The notes beneath the pieces are model-generated. The model made no database searches, was not told the origin of the DNA, and saw only the letters and a program-made list of their open reading frames with translations. Positions 8,363-16,974 of a DNA stretch of 64,000 bases are shown one piece after another. The translations under genes were made by a program, and so were the position numbers. Origin of the DNA: a virus; IMG/VR virus record IMGVR_UViG_3300047323_000361, positions 1 to 64,000 of that record, one strand, 5' to 3'. Numbering within the stretch: position 1 is the first letter of the stretch; every line of letters starts with the position of its first letter.

Positions 8363-10081
8363 CTAGTCGGTCTGGGTGTCCGGGTCTCGGCGAAGTCCGG
8401 CTCGCGGGCCGTACGCCTGTGTCACGATTTCGTTAGTCATCTTCTGAATCTCGGGCGCGGAGACAGTGCCGAGATCGACACCACCGGGAAGCGTCACCGG
8501 ATTCGGACCCGCAGGCTGATTGATGGGGTTGCCATCCGCATCAGATTGCGGTGCAGGCGCATCCACCCCTTCAGGTGGCATTCCCGTCAGTTGCAGAATA
8601 GTCGAGTCGATCTGCGTCTTTAGCATTCGCAGAGCGCCCTGCTGCTTGGCGTCCTCGATCTGCTCTTCGAAGATCTCGCGGACCTTCTCGTCCGGGAACT
8701 CCTCGCCCAAGTCGTGGAGGGCTCCGCGCATGGATTCAAGGCCCATGGACATCTTCGCCTGGATCTCATTCAACTTGATGAGGGTGTCGACCGGCAGAGG
8801 GGCGGGCCATTCACACTCGGTGAAGTAGGCCATTGGGTCGAGGACGTCGATCATCATCGGCTGGTCGTCCTTCATGATGCCCTCGGTGTTGGGGTCATAC
8901 AGCCGGGTTTCCGGCTCGAAGGTGAACAGCGTCTTGAGGATCAGTTCGTTGACCTTCTGGAGGCCGACGGAGTACTGCATCTTCTTCTGGTCGTACCGGG
9001 ACATCATCGGCCGGTACATGATGGCCAGGGCCACGCCCGACGTATTCGACGCGGGCTGCATCTGACCGAGCGCCGTTTCCGGAACGCCCGTGAGTTCGTG
9101 CATGGAACGCTTGATCATCTCCAGGTACTGGAGCGGTCCCGCGAGGTCGACGCCATTCTCCAAGTTGAACACCTGGGCGTCCTTGGGAAGTCCACCCCAC
9201 ACCTTGCGAGGACCCTTCTCAAGGTTGCTCGCTTTCGCGCCCGTGATGATCGTTACGGGGGCGGCGTGGTAATTGATGATGTCGCTGATGTCGGTCGCCT
9301 TCTCGTTGTACTCACGATTCAGGCTAATGATGTCGGCGATATCGGAAAGACCCCACGGAGAGCCGCTGACCTGCGAGTTTGCGATGTGAACCACGGGTAT
9401 GAGACCGAGCGGGTTCGGGCGGGAGTCGATGAGTTCGTCATTGAGGTATTCCTCAATGGTGGAATCCGTCAGGACCTCGACGTAGGTGTAGACGGAACGT
9501 GTCCCGTCCTCGCCGGTAGCCCAGAAACGGTACTTCAACTTGAAGCGGATCAGGCGGTCCCGGTCGTGCGGGTGCCATTCCGGGAAGCAGAAGGAACTGT
9601 TGAGCGGAAGAATGCGCACCTTGCCTGGCTGTGGTTGTCCCAGGTCATCTTCGAATGCAGGCTGATACGCGACCTTCACAAAGACGTCGCCGGAGACGCC
9701 GCCTTGCTGGCCCATCTCCCAGAGCAACTGCTCCTTGCGGTTGTCTACCTCCCACGCCCTCTTCAGGAGGGTGGGGATGATGTGCTCGTACTGCTTCACG
9801 CTCTTGAAGTGGACGCCGCGTCCGAACGTGAAGTTGTTGATGTAGTCGGCGAAGGCCTTCACGTAGTTGAACGTGATCTGGCTCTCTCCAGCCTCGCGGC
9901 GGTATCCCCAGTGATGTCCCAAGTAGTATGCAAAGTTCTGGGAATAGCGGTTGAGGCGCGGGCCGTGTACTTCAAACTCCTCGTCGGCCAATTCGACCAG
10001 ACCGAGAGGCGAGATCGACACAGTGAGGTCTGATCCCGAAGCCCGCATGCTGGGGCTAGCGAATGAAATGGCACCGCTCAT
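8363..10081 (-). CDS. Portal protein (SPP1 gp6-like)
   Basis: 572 aa. It has the portal landmarks: a W-E-V-D-N-R-K-E region, G-D-V-F-V-K-V near 140, L-I-P-V-V-H-I near 240, then H-E-L-T-G-V-P-E near 325 and A-L-A-I-M-Y-R-P in the following helix, and a long acidic helical tail. Twelve copies should form the vertex ring for DNA entry and tail attachment. The C-terminal 60 residues are Pro/Gly-rich. Confidence 0.92.
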   Translation of the reverse strand: MSGAISFASPSMRASGSDLTVSISPLGLVELADEEFEVHGPRLNRYSQNFAYYLGHHWGYRREAGESQITFNYVKAFADYINNFTFGRGVHFKSVKQYEHIIPTLLKRAWEVDNRKEQLLWEMGQQGGVSGDVFVKVAYQPAFEDDLGQPQPGKVRILPLNSSFCFPEWHPHDRDRLIRFKLKYRFWATGEDGTRSVYTYVEVLTDSTIEEYLNDELIDSRPNPLGLIPVVHIANSQVSGSPWGLSDIADIISLNREYNEKATDISDIINYHAAPVTIITGAKASNLEKGPRKVWGGLPKDAQVFNLENGVDLAGPLQYLEMIKRSMHELTGVPETALGQMQPASNTSGVALAIMYRPMMSRYDQKKMQYSVGLQKVNELILKTLFTFEPETRLYDPNTEGIMKDDQPMMIDVLDPMAYFTECEWPAPLPVDTLIKLNEIQAKMSMGLESMRGALHDLGEEFPDEKVREIFEEQIEDAKQQGALRMLKTQIDSTILQLTGMPPEGVDAPAPQSDADGNPINQPAGPNPVTLPGGVDLGTVSAPEIQKMTNEIVTQAYGPRAGLRRDPDTQTD

Positions 10082-10098
10082 GGAAAGGGTTCTCCGAC

Positions 10099-10389
10099 TC
10101 AGATCTCGATGACGCGAGTGGGCTTGATCTGCCGCGTCTCTCGCTTGGCCTTGGCGCGGCTCTCGAAAGCCTCTCCGCGCTGGACGACGTTCCCGCTGGG
10201 CAGGACCTCATGAAGGACGTACTGTCGCGTGCGGTCGCCCTCCTCGGTCTCCACGGGAATTCCGCGAACGAGGTAGCGCCCGTCGATGAGGCTCTTCCCG
10301 ACCGTGTCGCCCTTTTCGAGCGGAAGGCGGGGAAGAACCTCATCGATAGAGGCGCGGGGGGACCTGCGACGGTCGTTGAAGGCGACCAC
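10099..10389 (-). CDS. Small virion-module protein, unrecognised
   Basis: 96 aa, basic (about one in six residues is Arg or Lys), ending R-Q-I-K-P-T-R-V-I-E-I. It lies between the portal and a 133-aa gene with only short gaps, as part of the packaging/capsid operon. No family recognised; a portal- or terminase-associated role is only a guess. Confidence 0.7.
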   Translation of the reverse strand: MVAFNDRRRSPRASIDEVLPRLPLEKGDTVGKSLIDGRYLVRGIPVETEEGDRTRQYVLHEVLPSGNVVQRGEAFESRAKAKRETRQIKPTRVIEI

Positions 10390-10394
10390 AGGAA

Positions 10395-10796
10395 TCAGTC
10401 CTCGACGACAGCCGGGGACAGACGCTCGTACCGGCCGCCGTTGCGGACGACCTCTTCGTAGCGAACCGCCGCGTAGTCGGTGAACGAGCCCTGAGCGAAC
10501 TCCCCGAGGTAGGTCGGCGCTTCGACCCAGGAAGCCGAGCCGACGTGGGCCCGCTCCGCCATGGTCTCCTGCGGCGACTTCTCGTAGACGTTGGCGTTGT
10601 GGTTGGGGCGGCCCGGAGCGGTGATGTAGCCCTGGAGCGCACCCTTGGTGAACTCGTTGGGGACATCCGTGTCCGTTGCCACGCCCTCCTCGAACCGCAG
10701 AGGACCACGCCGCACAGCGTTGTCGGCGATCTTTCGCTCGTAGACCGTGCCGACGCGCTCCTGGAACTGCGGGTCGGGTGCGAGATTTCCAGCCAT
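10395..10796 (-). CDS. Small virion-module protein, unrecognised
   Basis: 133 aa, charged, with no membrane segment. Its start codon lies within the distal arm of a long perfect hairpin, so initiation may depend on whether that hairpin forms. No function can be given from sequence. Confidence 0.7.
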   Translation of the reverse strand: MAGNLAPDPQFQERVGTVYERKIADNAVRRGPLRFEEGVATDTDVPNEFTKGALQGYITAPGRPNHNANVYEKSPQETMAERAHVGSASWVEAPTYLGEFAQGSFTDYAAVRYEEVVRNGGRYERLSPAVVED

Positions 10797-10853
10797 TCCG
10801 TAATCCTCTTCCGATAGCGAGGTAACGCTACAAGCGTATGAGGATTACGGAAT
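10795..10853 (-). terminator. Long perfect hairpin overlapping a start codon
   Basis: Arms of 14 bases (ATTCCGTAATCCTC and its complement) are perfectly paired around a 31-base loop. It lies just past the collagen-like gene and includes the ATG of the next gene. It can act as a terminator or as a block on ribosome binding. Confidence 0.7.
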
Positions 10854-10873
10854 CGATTGTTAACTAGCGATAC

Positions 10874-12784
10874 TCAGGAAAGCGCGCCCCAGACGGTACC
10901 GTTCGCCACGTTCGTAATGCTGTTCACCGTGATTGACCCCGGCAGCGAGGCAAGGGCCGAGCCATAGGCGCCGAATCGGTAGTTGGCCGGAGTCAGGTTC
11001 ACGTTGGTGACACCCGTAACGACGCTGGCTCCACGGGCGACGGACGGCATGGTTGTGCCGCCCGACACGAGATAGGCAATCCAGTACGCGCCCGGAGCGA
11101 GCGAGTGCGAGGCGGCCATCGGCGCCGACTTCGGCCCAGTCGACTGCATGCTCGTGGACACGTCGGAACTCTGGTCGATGAGCACTCCGGCGCTCGTGTA
11201 GAGGCCGATGTACGTACCGGTCAGCGCTGCACCCGCACCTGAGACCACCCACCAGAAGGTGGAGACAGTCCTCGTCGTGCGCAGGAAGACCTTGGACAGA
11301 GCCAGCGCGCCGGACGACAGAGTGACTGCCGTAGGGCCGCAGGTAGCCGGGTCCTGAGTCCAGGCGGCCAGCCCATGGTCGGACGGCAGGGCGAAGCCAC
11401 CTGCGGACAGGTCGAGCGCCGAAACGTCTGCGGCGGTCAGCGTGATGCTGGCGCCGCTCTTGCCGTTGACCGTGGTCGGGTTTCCCTGGGGCCCGGTCGC
11501 TCCTGTAGGGCCGGGGTCTCCCTGCGGGCCCTGGACACCCTGAATGCCCTGCGGACCGGTCGTGCCGGTATCACCCTTGGGACCCTGCGGTCCTGTGGCA
11601 CCAGCGGGACCTTGTGCTCCCGTAGCCCCGGACGCGCCGGTGTCGCCCTTCGGCCCTTGCGCTCCCGTAGGGCCCGGATCGCCCTGGGGACCCTGGGGAC
11701 CAGGCACCGTGGAGTCAGCACCTGCCGGGCCTTGGGGACCGGTTGCGCCCTGTGCTCCGGCCGCTCCGGTGTCGCCCTTCAGACCCTGGATACCCTGCGG
11801 ACCTTGCGGACCGGGATCACCTTGCGGACCCTGGGCTCCTGTCGCTCCAGTGTCGCCCTTGACGCCCTGTACGCCTTGCGGCCCGGTATCGCCCTGGAGT
11901 CCCTGGGGACCGACCGCACCCTGTGGGCCCTGCGGGCCTGCTGCTCCCGTGTCGCCCTTCGGCCCCTGGAGTCCCGGGAGGCCCTGCGGACCTTGCGGTC
12001 CGGTCTCCCCTTGGATCCCCTGGTCGCCCTTGGGTCCGGCGATCCCCTGGATGCCCTGCGGACCCTGGTCGCCTGTGTCGCCCTTGGGTCCGGTCGCGCC
12101 CGTGTCACCCTTCGGTCCCTGGACGCCCTGGAGGCCCTGGAGGCCGGTGTCGCCCTGCGGACCCTGGATGCCCTGGATTCCCTGCGGGCCTGTCTCTCCC
12201 TGGATGCCCTGTGGGCCCTGGGGGCCGGGCACCGTCGAGTCGGCGCCAGCAGGACCCTGCGGACCGACCTCACCCTGTGGACCTTGCGGGCCGGGCGCTC
12301 CTGGGTCGCCCTTGTCTCCCTTGTCGCCCTTGGGGGCCGGAGGCATGTTCAGCGTGCCCATGGAGGACGGGACCTTGAGGAGGGAGGCCACCTCCACGTT
12401 CGGCACGATCGCAGGCAGTCCGACGTCGAACGGCTTCTGCGTCTGGCCGTCCACGATGCCGGTGAACTTGTAGGTGAAGTTCAGCGGGGAGAGCGAGGCG
12501 TTGTCGCTGGCGAGCAGCGTGACGGAGTACCGACCGTTGACCAGGTCGATCTCCTTGCGGCGCAGGCGGATGATCGCGCCGGTCGCGGGGTGCACCAGTT
12601 TCGATATGGAGGGGTCGATGTTGATGCGGCCGGAAGCGGGCCTGCCGTCGTTGTCGAGGTGATATCCGGTGACGGTGACCGTGGCGACGTCGTCCGGGAG
12701 TTCAGTGGGAGGCACGTATACGCCGCCCTCTGGCCAATTTTCATTCTGGACGGTGAAGCCCGGAATGGACCATGCGTCGTTCAA
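10874..12784 (-). CDS. Collagen-like tail fibre / appendage protein
   Basis: 636 aa. Residues about 1-145 form an N-terminal beta domain with an F-D-V-G-L-P-A-I-V-P-N-V-E-V segment. Residues about 150-440 are near-continuous Gly-X-Y triplets (G-P-Q-G-P-Q, G-D-T-G), able to form a collagen triple helix. The C-terminal 190 residues are a beta-rich head with G-A-Y-W-I-A-Y-L. Such trimeric fibres occur on phage tails and capsids, where the head may bind the host. Its place between terminase and capsid genes is less usual than with the tail genes. Confidence 0.85.
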   Translation of the reverse strand: MNDAWSIPGFTVQNENWPEGGVYVPPTELPDDVATVTVTGYHLDNDGRPASGRINIDPSISKLVHPATGAIIRLRRKEIDLVNGRYSVTLLASDNASLSPLNFTYKFTGIVDGQTQKPFDVGLPAIVPNVEVASLLKVPSSMGTLNMPPAPKGDKGDKGDPGAPGPQGPQGEVGPQGPAGADSTVPGPQGPQGIQGETGPQGIQGIQGPQGDTGLQGLQGVQGPKGDTGATGPKGDTGDQGPQGIQGIAGPKGDQGIQGETGPQGPQGLPGLQGPKGDTGAAGPQGPQGAVGPQGLQGDTGPQGVQGVKGDTGATGAQGPQGDPGPQGPQGIQGLKGDTGAAGAQGATGPQGPAGADSTVPGPQGPQGDPGPTGAQGPKGDTGASGATGAQGPAGATGPQGPKGDTGTTGPQGIQGVQGPQGDPGPTGATGPQGNPTTVNGKSGASITLTAADVSALDLSAGGFALPSDHGLAAWTQDPATCGPTAVTLSSGALALSKVFLRTTRTVSTFWWVVSGAGAALTGTYIGLYTSAGVLIDQSSDVSTSMQSTGPKSAPMAASHSLAPGAYWIAYLVSGGTTMPSVARGASVVTGVTNVNLTPANYRFGAYGSALASLPGSITVNSITNVANGTVWGALS

Positions 12785-12793
12785 GGGAGTTCC

Positions 12794-14368
12794 TTAGCGC
12801 TGGAAGGGAGAATTGGAAACCTCGACCTCGGGCATCGTGTAGTCCTTTGTCAGGACACAGGCGAGCGCCAGGGAATCCGCGTAGTCGTCGTGCGCATCAG
12901 CAGCGCGGGGAGCGGCTGCGAGTACATACGGACCTTCGAAGTGCTTCTCCAGGTCTTCCATCTGCTGCCGGAAGCGCTTGTACGACTTGAGGCGACGGGT
13001 ATAGGCGTGCGCGGGCCAGGAGATCAATCCCCGGTTCATGAGTTCCATGAGGTGCTTCCAGCGCTTGGACTGTTCCGGGCGCTGGGAAGAAAGGGCCACG
13101 ATGTCGATGTCAGGCATAAGGACCCTGAGCCGGGATATGACGACGTCGCCGACTCCGCCTTCGTCGACTGCGATGGCCATGACGTTGTAGTTCCGGACGA
13201 ACTCGACGATGCGGAAGTACTGGGCTTCCCAGTCCATGCCGCCGAGGTCCATCCAGTTCAGGACCCGGTGCTCGTAGTTGCCGAACTCGTCGGGCTGGTC
13301 CCAGCGGACCCACACGGCCGTGACGATCGTGGAGTCCTGCTTGCGCGCGGGGTCGATGCCGATGACGATCGGGCTCTTGTGGTAGGCCGGGACCACCTGC
13401 ATGGAGACGTCGCCGAGTTCGTCGAGGCGCTCGGTGGTGGTGAACATGCCCTTGTCGAGCAGCCACATGAGGCGGTACGACAACTTGAATTCGTCGGAGT
13501 CCTCACCAATACGGAGGAGTTCCTTCTTGACGAACTTGGCGTAGTTCTCGTTCCACTTCGAGACTTCTTTCCAGTCCGCGTCGAAGTGGTTCTGCCGGGC
13601 GCCGCGCTTTGTCGCGGTCCGCCGGTTGATCTGGATCTGGTTGTAGAAGACTCCCTTTTCGTATGTGGGCGTGCCGGTGAAGACCATCGTCGCGTTGGTC
13701 GAGGCGCCCATCGGGCCGATCGACTTGTTGACCATCTTCTCGTCCGCGCCCTGGCACTCGTCGATGAGGATCAGGTGGTAGGTGCGGCCTTCGATGGTGG
13801 CGCGGGGGTGGCAGGTCTGCTTACGCACGAGGGAGCCGGAGCGCTTGAGGGAAATGGAGCGGCCCTTGCCCTGTACGGTGTCGTCGATTTCGGGGTCCGC
13901 CATGATTTCCAGGGCGTGGTCACTGGTGAGGCGGGCCACGATTCGGCCGTAGAGGTTGTCGGCCTGCTCCTCGACCGGCGCGAATGCTCCGACCCACAGA
14001 CCCTCTTTGAACTTGTCCATCAGGTCGGGGAAGATCTTTGCCAGCCGGGGGAACATGATCATGCAGGCGGCGACGACATTGGCCACGGTCTCGCTCTTGC
14101 CGGACTGGCGGGAGAACAGGGCGGTGAGGGTGGCGCCGTCGTTGATGATCAGCGACTCGATCAGACGAGCCGCGAAGGGGCGCTGGTAGCCGTAGAGGGG
14201 GTGGCCGGAGACCTCGTCGACTATGACGAGCATCTTCGCGACGATCTGGTCTACGAATGCCTGCGAGGTCTGGTCGAGGACCACCTCGGTGTCAATCCGC
14301 GCCTGACGCTCTTCATCGGTCTCGTCGCTGATGAACTCGTCGTACTCGACGTCCTCCGTAACAGACAC
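12794..14368 (-). CDS. Terminase large subunit
   Basis: 524 aa from the GTG (M-S-V-T-E-D). A TTG 12 bases upstream would add four residues. The ATPase half has a Walker A F-S-R-Q-S-G-K-S (about residue 88) and a Walker B L-I-L-I-D-E (about 205). The nuclease half has G-I-D-P-A-R near 335, A-V-D-E-G-G near 400 and D-D-Y-A-D-S near the C-terminus, the three acidic clusters of a large-terminase RNase H fold. It cuts and pumps DNA through the portal. The start lies next to a strong hairpin, so expression may be controlled there. Confidence 0.93.
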   Translation of the reverse strand: MSVTEDVEYDEFISDETDEERQARIDTEVVLDQTSQAFVDQIVAKMLVIVDEVSGHPLYGYQRPFAARLIESLIINDGATLTALFSRQSGKSETVANVVAACMIMFPRLAKIFPDLMDKFKEGLWVGAFAPVEEQADNLYGRIVARLTSDHALEIMADPEIDDTVQGKGRSISLKRSGSLVRKQTCHPRATIEGRTYHLILIDECQGADEKMVNKSIGPMGASTNATMVFTGTPTYEKGVFYNQIQINRRTATKRGARQNHFDADWKEVSKWNENYAKFVKKELLRIGEDSDEFKLSYRLMWLLDKGMFTTTERLDELGDVSMQVVPAYHKSPIVIGIDPARKQDSTIVTAVWVRWDQPDEFGNYEHRVLNWMDLGGMDWEAQYFRIVEFVRNYNVMAIAVDEGGVGDVVISRLRVLMPDIDIVALSSQRPEQSKRWKHLMELMNRGLISWPAHAYTRRLKSYKRFRQQMEDLEKHFEGPYVLAAAPRAADAHDDYADSLALACVLTKDYTMPEVEVSNSPFQR

Positions 14369-14412
14369 GCCTAACCCCAATCCCGTTTTCTCTACGGAAT
14401 TGAGGTTAGGCG
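14368..14412 (-). terminator. Hairpin touching the terminase start
   Basis: Two 14-base arms (CGCCTAACCCCAAT and ATTGAGGTTAGGCG) pair with one internal mismatch. On the minus strand it follows the 86-aa gene and ends on the terminase start codon, hiding its ribosome site when folded. Confidence 0.65.
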
Positions 14413-14452
14413 TTTTCTGCTACTGCTTTGTAATTATCGCTTCTGGAAGGCT

Positions 14453-14713
14453 TCAGCCGCTACGTCGAATGTCCCTCGCGGCGATGATCTGCTGTGCGCG
14501 CTGGCGCGTGAAGCCGAACATCCTGCCCAGTACGTCGTAGGTGTAGCGACCCTTCGCATAGACAGCGGCCACCAGAGAGTCACGGGCTTCCGTCGTCACC
14601 GCCGGATAGTCCTCGAAGCACATCTGGTCGCAGTACAGCGGGGCGTCCTTCTTGGCCACACCCAGCAGCCTGCGGCAGCCACGGCAGCGGACCTCGACCA
14701 GCAAATCAGCCAT
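14453..14713 (-). CDS. Zinc-ribbon helix-turn-helix protein; possible small terminase
   Basis: 86 aa. The N-terminal half has C-R-G-C (residues 10-13) and Y-C-D-Q-M-C (about 28-32), a four-Cys zinc site. The C-terminal half has a helix-turn-helix pattern (Y-D-V-L-G-R-M-F-G-F-T-R-Q-R-A-Q-Q-I-I). It is directly upstream of the large terminase, the place of the small terminase, but the zinc ribbon also fits a transcription regulator. Confidence 0.65.
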   Translation of the reverse strand: MADLLVEVRCRGCRRLLGVAKKDAPLYCDQMCFEDYPAVTTEARDSLVAAVYAKGRYTYDVLGRMFGFTRQRAQQIIAARDIRRSG

Positions 14714-14990
14714 CGACCTGCGCCTCTCCCGTCAGCCGGTCCCGGGTCTCGTCCTCGACACCGCCAGCGCCGTTCTCATGCCAGGCGCTCTCGACGCCCT
14801 TGAGGAACTCGTCCAGGAGACCGATCGGAAGGGTCAGCCCGCGCCCATAGGCATCCAGCGAGGGGATGTACTCCCGGCAGTCGATGAACAGGCCGTCCTG
14901 GGGGCTCTGAACTGTGGAGACGTGAATCTCCTTGTCGTGCACGTACGCAACCCGGGCGTGGATGGTCCTGCCCTCAGCGAGATCGTCCAT
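14706..14990 (-). CDS. Small acidic protein, unrecognised
   Basis: 94 aa, overlapping the 86-aa gene by 8 bases. It begins M-D-D-L-A-E-G-R and has a beta-rich middle. It starts the leftward packaging operon, opposite the plus-strand zinc protein at 15.1 kb, with about 110 bases of shared promoter DNA between them. Confidence 0.65.
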   Translation of the reverse strand: MDDLAEGRTIHARVAYVHDKEIHVSTVQSPQDGLFIDCREYIPSLDAYGRGLTLPIGLLDEFLKGVESAWHENGAGGVEDETRDRLTGEAQVDG

Positions 14991-15009
14991 GGCTTCCTCC
15001 GTCGCTCTA

Positions 15010-15095
15010 TGTAAGGCACCCTACACCTGCGCAAGCGGTATCGACAACCCGCTTGACGAGAGAGTAGAGTGGGCATCCTTGACAGACGGACGAGG
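15010..15095. promoter_or_regulatory. Divergent promoter region
   Basis: Rightward: TCGACA, 18 bases, TAGAGT in front of the 70-aa gene. Leftward: TTGTCG, about 18 bases, TAGGGT in front of the 94-aa gene. Both matches are fair rather than strong. Confidence 0.4.
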
Positions 15096-15103
15096 AGCAC
15101 ACC

Positions 15104-15316
15104 ATGGGCATGTACCCGATGCAGGACCCGGAGAAGTGCCCTGAATGCGGACGGGACCTTAAAGAAGAGCCCAAGCCGGAGAGGGTGCAGGTCAAAGACT
15201 TTCCGGCCGAGGTAACGTACGCCAGTGATCCGGTCTGCGGGGGGCGCTGGCACGTGTGGGACAGAACCTCTCCGCTGCGGAAGCAGGCTCAACCCTTCGT
15301 GGACGGAGAGCAGTGA
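15104..15316 (+). CDS. Small zinc-ribbon protein
   Basis: 70 aa on the plus strand, against the main direction. It has C-P-E-C-G near residue 13 and a lone Cys near 45. GAGGAG lies just upstream of the ATG. The stop overlaps the start of the next gene (TGATG). Function unknown. Confidence 0.75.
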   Translation: MGMYPMQDPEKCPECGRDLKEEPKPERVQVKDFPAEVTYASDPVCGGRWHVWDRTSPLRKQAQPFVDGEQ

Positions 15317-15546
15317 TGGAAGACTGGCACATCCAAAACGGCATACAGGGCTACGCGCACGACAGCGAACTGGACGCCCTTCAGCAGCGCGAACTCCGCT
15401 CCGAGCAGATGGAGTTCTACAAGCGTGCCAACACCCCACCCTTCGAGGGCTTCGGCGGTTGGCAGGGAGTCAAGGAAGCCGCGACAGGCGTGGGCATCCT
15501 CATGATCTTCGGAATGATCCTCAAGTACGGCTTCGGCATCGGCTAG
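15316..15546 (+). CDS. Small C-terminally anchored membrane protein
   Basis: 76 aa. The first 50 residues are charged and helical; the last 20 (G-V-G-I-L-M-I-F-G-M-I-L-K-Y-G-F) form one membrane helix. It is coupled to the zinc-ribbon gene and followed by a strong terminator, so the two form a small rightward operon. In a prophage such pairs can be lysogenic-conversion genes, but nothing shows that directly. Confidence 0.75.
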   Translation: MEDWHIQNGIQGYAHDSELDALQQRELRSEQMEFYKRANTPPFEGFGGWQGVKEAATGVGILMIFGMILKYGFGIG

Positions 15547-15552
15547 GCTGCG

Positions 15553-15597
15553 CAGCAGAAAGGCCCCATCCGTCTGGCGGGTGGGGCCTTTCTGCTG
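15553..15597. terminator. Bidirectional terminator
   Basis: A 16-bp perfect stem (CAGCAGAAAGGCCCCA with its complement). It separates the rightward pair from the converging tyrosine integrase gene. Confidence 0.88.
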
Positions 15598-15599
15598 TC

Positions 15600-16676
15600 C
15601 TACTGTGCCCGGCGCAGCGGGACGACGTTCTCCTGGCTGACCATCGCGGTCAGGAAGGCCTTGCCCTTCATGGTCTCGTCGCGGCGCCTGCGCTCCGAGG
15701 ACAGGCCCAGGTAGCGCTCGGTGGTGGCCATGTTCGAGTGATGCAGCAGGGCCGAGACCGTGCGGAGCCCGGCGTCGTAGCCCAGTTCCGTGGACAGTGA
15801 GTCGAAGTACGCGCGCGCGACCGCCCGGCGGATGGTGTGGGTGCCCTCGTAGCGGGTGGGCAGGCCCACGGCCGCGAGCGCGTGCTTGACGATCTTCTCT
15901 GTGCGCTGGACAGGCCGGTCCGGGTGCCAGACGAAAGGTGTGCGGACGTAGACCCGCTGGCCGGTCGCCTCGTCGAGGTAGTGGGTGGAGATGGTGTTCC
16001 CCGTGCGGGCAGGGAACAGGTAGTCGTCGGCGCGTAGCGGGCGGCCCAGCAGCTCGGCGTACTCGACCAGCCACAGGCGCAGCTCGCGCTCCAGGTCGGC
16101 CGTCAGCGGCATCTCGTCCTCCTCCCGCGTCTTGACCACGGTCACGAAGACTTCCGACCGCGCGAAGTCGACGTCCCCGACGCGCATGCCCGTGATCTCC
16201 GAGGCCCGGCAGGCGGTGTTGATCGCGGTGGCCAGGTAGGCACGGTGCATCGCGCACTCCGCCTGGTCCAGGAGCTGGAGCAGAAGCGAGGGTGGAGGCT
16301 GCTGGCGGCGCCTCTTCGGCTCCGGCAGCGGCTCGACGCCGGTCAGGTAGTTGTCCAGCGCGGTGAATCCGCTGTTCTTGCAGTAGGTGAAGAACACCTT
16401 GAGCCGGGCGCGGTAGTTGTTGTGGGTGCTGGGGCCGACGGCCTCGCGGATCGGCTGGCCCTTGATGCGGGTGGAGTGGGCGTCCATGATCCCGCCCGGC
16501 CCGTAGAAGAAGTCACGCACCTGCTTGGCGGAGAGCTGGGAGAAGTCGGGGTTGCCCAGGTGCTCGGCGAACCGGGGCAGCAAGGTGGTGTCGACGCGCA
16601 TGGTGTTGTCGGCCTTGCCGGAGCGCTCCCGGGTCTCCAGGTACTCCTCGACGGCGCTGCGCAGTGCGATGGTCAC
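15600..16676 (-). CDS. Tyrosine recombinase / phage integrase
   Basis: 358 aa from a GTG with AAGGAGGAAGC just upstream; a longer reading lacks a ribosome site. The N-terminal SAM-like core-binding domain covers about residues 1-120. The catalytic domain has Arg in A-C-R-A-S-E-I-T (about 167), H-T-I-R (about 284), L-L-H-H-S (about 315) and the Tyr nucleophile in T-E-R-Y-L (about 325). It should integrate the element at a host att site. The gene has its own promoter. Confidence 0.92.
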   Translation of the reverse strand: MTIALRSAVEEYLETRERSGKADNTMRVDTTLLPRFAEHLGNPDFSQLSAKQVRDFFYGPGGIMDAHSTRIKGQPIREAVGPSTHNNYRARLKVFFTYCKNSGFTALDNYLTGVEPLPEPKRRRQQPPPSLLLQLLDQAECAMHRAYLATAINTACRASEITGMRVGDVDFARSEVFVTVVKTREEDEMPLTADLERELRLWLVEYAELLGRPLRADDYLFPARTGNTISTHYLDEATGQRVYVRTPFVWHPDRPVQRTEKIVKHALAAVGLPTRYEGTHTIRRAVARAYFDSLSTELGYDAGLRTVSALLHHSNMATTERYLGLSSERRRRDETMKGKAFLTAMVSQENVVPLRRAQ

Positions 16677-16707
16677 GCTTCCTCCTTGTGTGGTGGCTGC
16701 GGGTCTG

Positions 16708-16736
16708 ACTCTATCGTCGTCAAGTGCATACATCAA
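16708..16736 (-). promoter_or_regulatory. Promoter of the tyrosine integrase
   Basis: TTGATG, 17 bases, TAGAGT on the minus strand, about 30 bases upstream of the GTG. It faces away from the promoter of the 48-aa plus-strand gene. Confidence 0.6.
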
Positions 16737-16741
16737 GGCGC

Positions 16742-16771
16742 TTGCATAGCGATTCCCGGGAATCGATAGTA
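16742..16771 (+). promoter_or_regulatory. Promoter with palindromic operator for the 48-aa gene
   Basis: TTGCAT, 18 bases, ATAGTA. The spacer holds a perfect 14-base palindrome, GATTCCCGGGAATC (16751-16764), a likely repressor site. The ATG follows the -10 box by only about ten bases, so the mRNA is probably leaderless or nearly so. Confidence 0.5.
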
Positions 16772-16781
16772 CGGTTCCCGT

Positions 16782-16928
16782 ATGACGATGACAGAGATCA
16801 GCCCGGCACCGCTTCATACTTCCGCCCCGACAGCAGAGGAGGCGTGGCTGGCCGCATGGACGGCCCGAGCGCCCGTCCTGGAGCCCGAGAAGGCCGACGA
16901 GGTCCTGGAGTTGATGGGCCTGCTGTAG
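16782..16928 (+). CDS. 48-aa acidic protein beside the tyrosine integrase
   Basis: 48 aa. It has W-L-A-A-W then A-P-V-L-E and ends with D-E-V-L-E-L-M-G-L-L. The same pattern (W-I-A-H-W, A-P-T-L, E-V-L-E) occurs in the 41-aa gene next to the serine recombinase, so the two look related. Residues 11-13 are Leu-His-Thr written CTTCATACT, the only plus-strand case of that word. A role in directing recombination or in regulation is a guess from position. Confidence 0.65.
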   Translation: MTMTEISPAPLHTSAPTAEEAWLAAWTARAPVLEPEKADEVLELMGLL

Positions 16929-16930
16929 AC

Positions 16931-16966
16931 GAAACCCCCGGTCGCCAGTGGCTTCCGGGGGTTTTC
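16931..16966. terminator. Bidirectional terminator
   Basis: A 10-bp stem AAACCCCCGG / CCGGGGGTTT followed by TTTTCG. It separates the converging 48-aa gene and serine recombinase gene. Confidence 0.85.
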
Positions 16967-16974
16967 GCTGTCTG

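Noticed and set aside
11450-12330. Short regular repeats in the collagen-like gene as a CRISPR array
   Set aside because: The repeats code for Gly-X-Y in frame with no spacer structure.
11375-14374. A 999-aa open frame on the plus strand opposite collagen and terminase genes
   Set aside because: It is the mirror of GC-rich Gly-X-Y and terminase codons; both real genes on the minus strand have known motifs.
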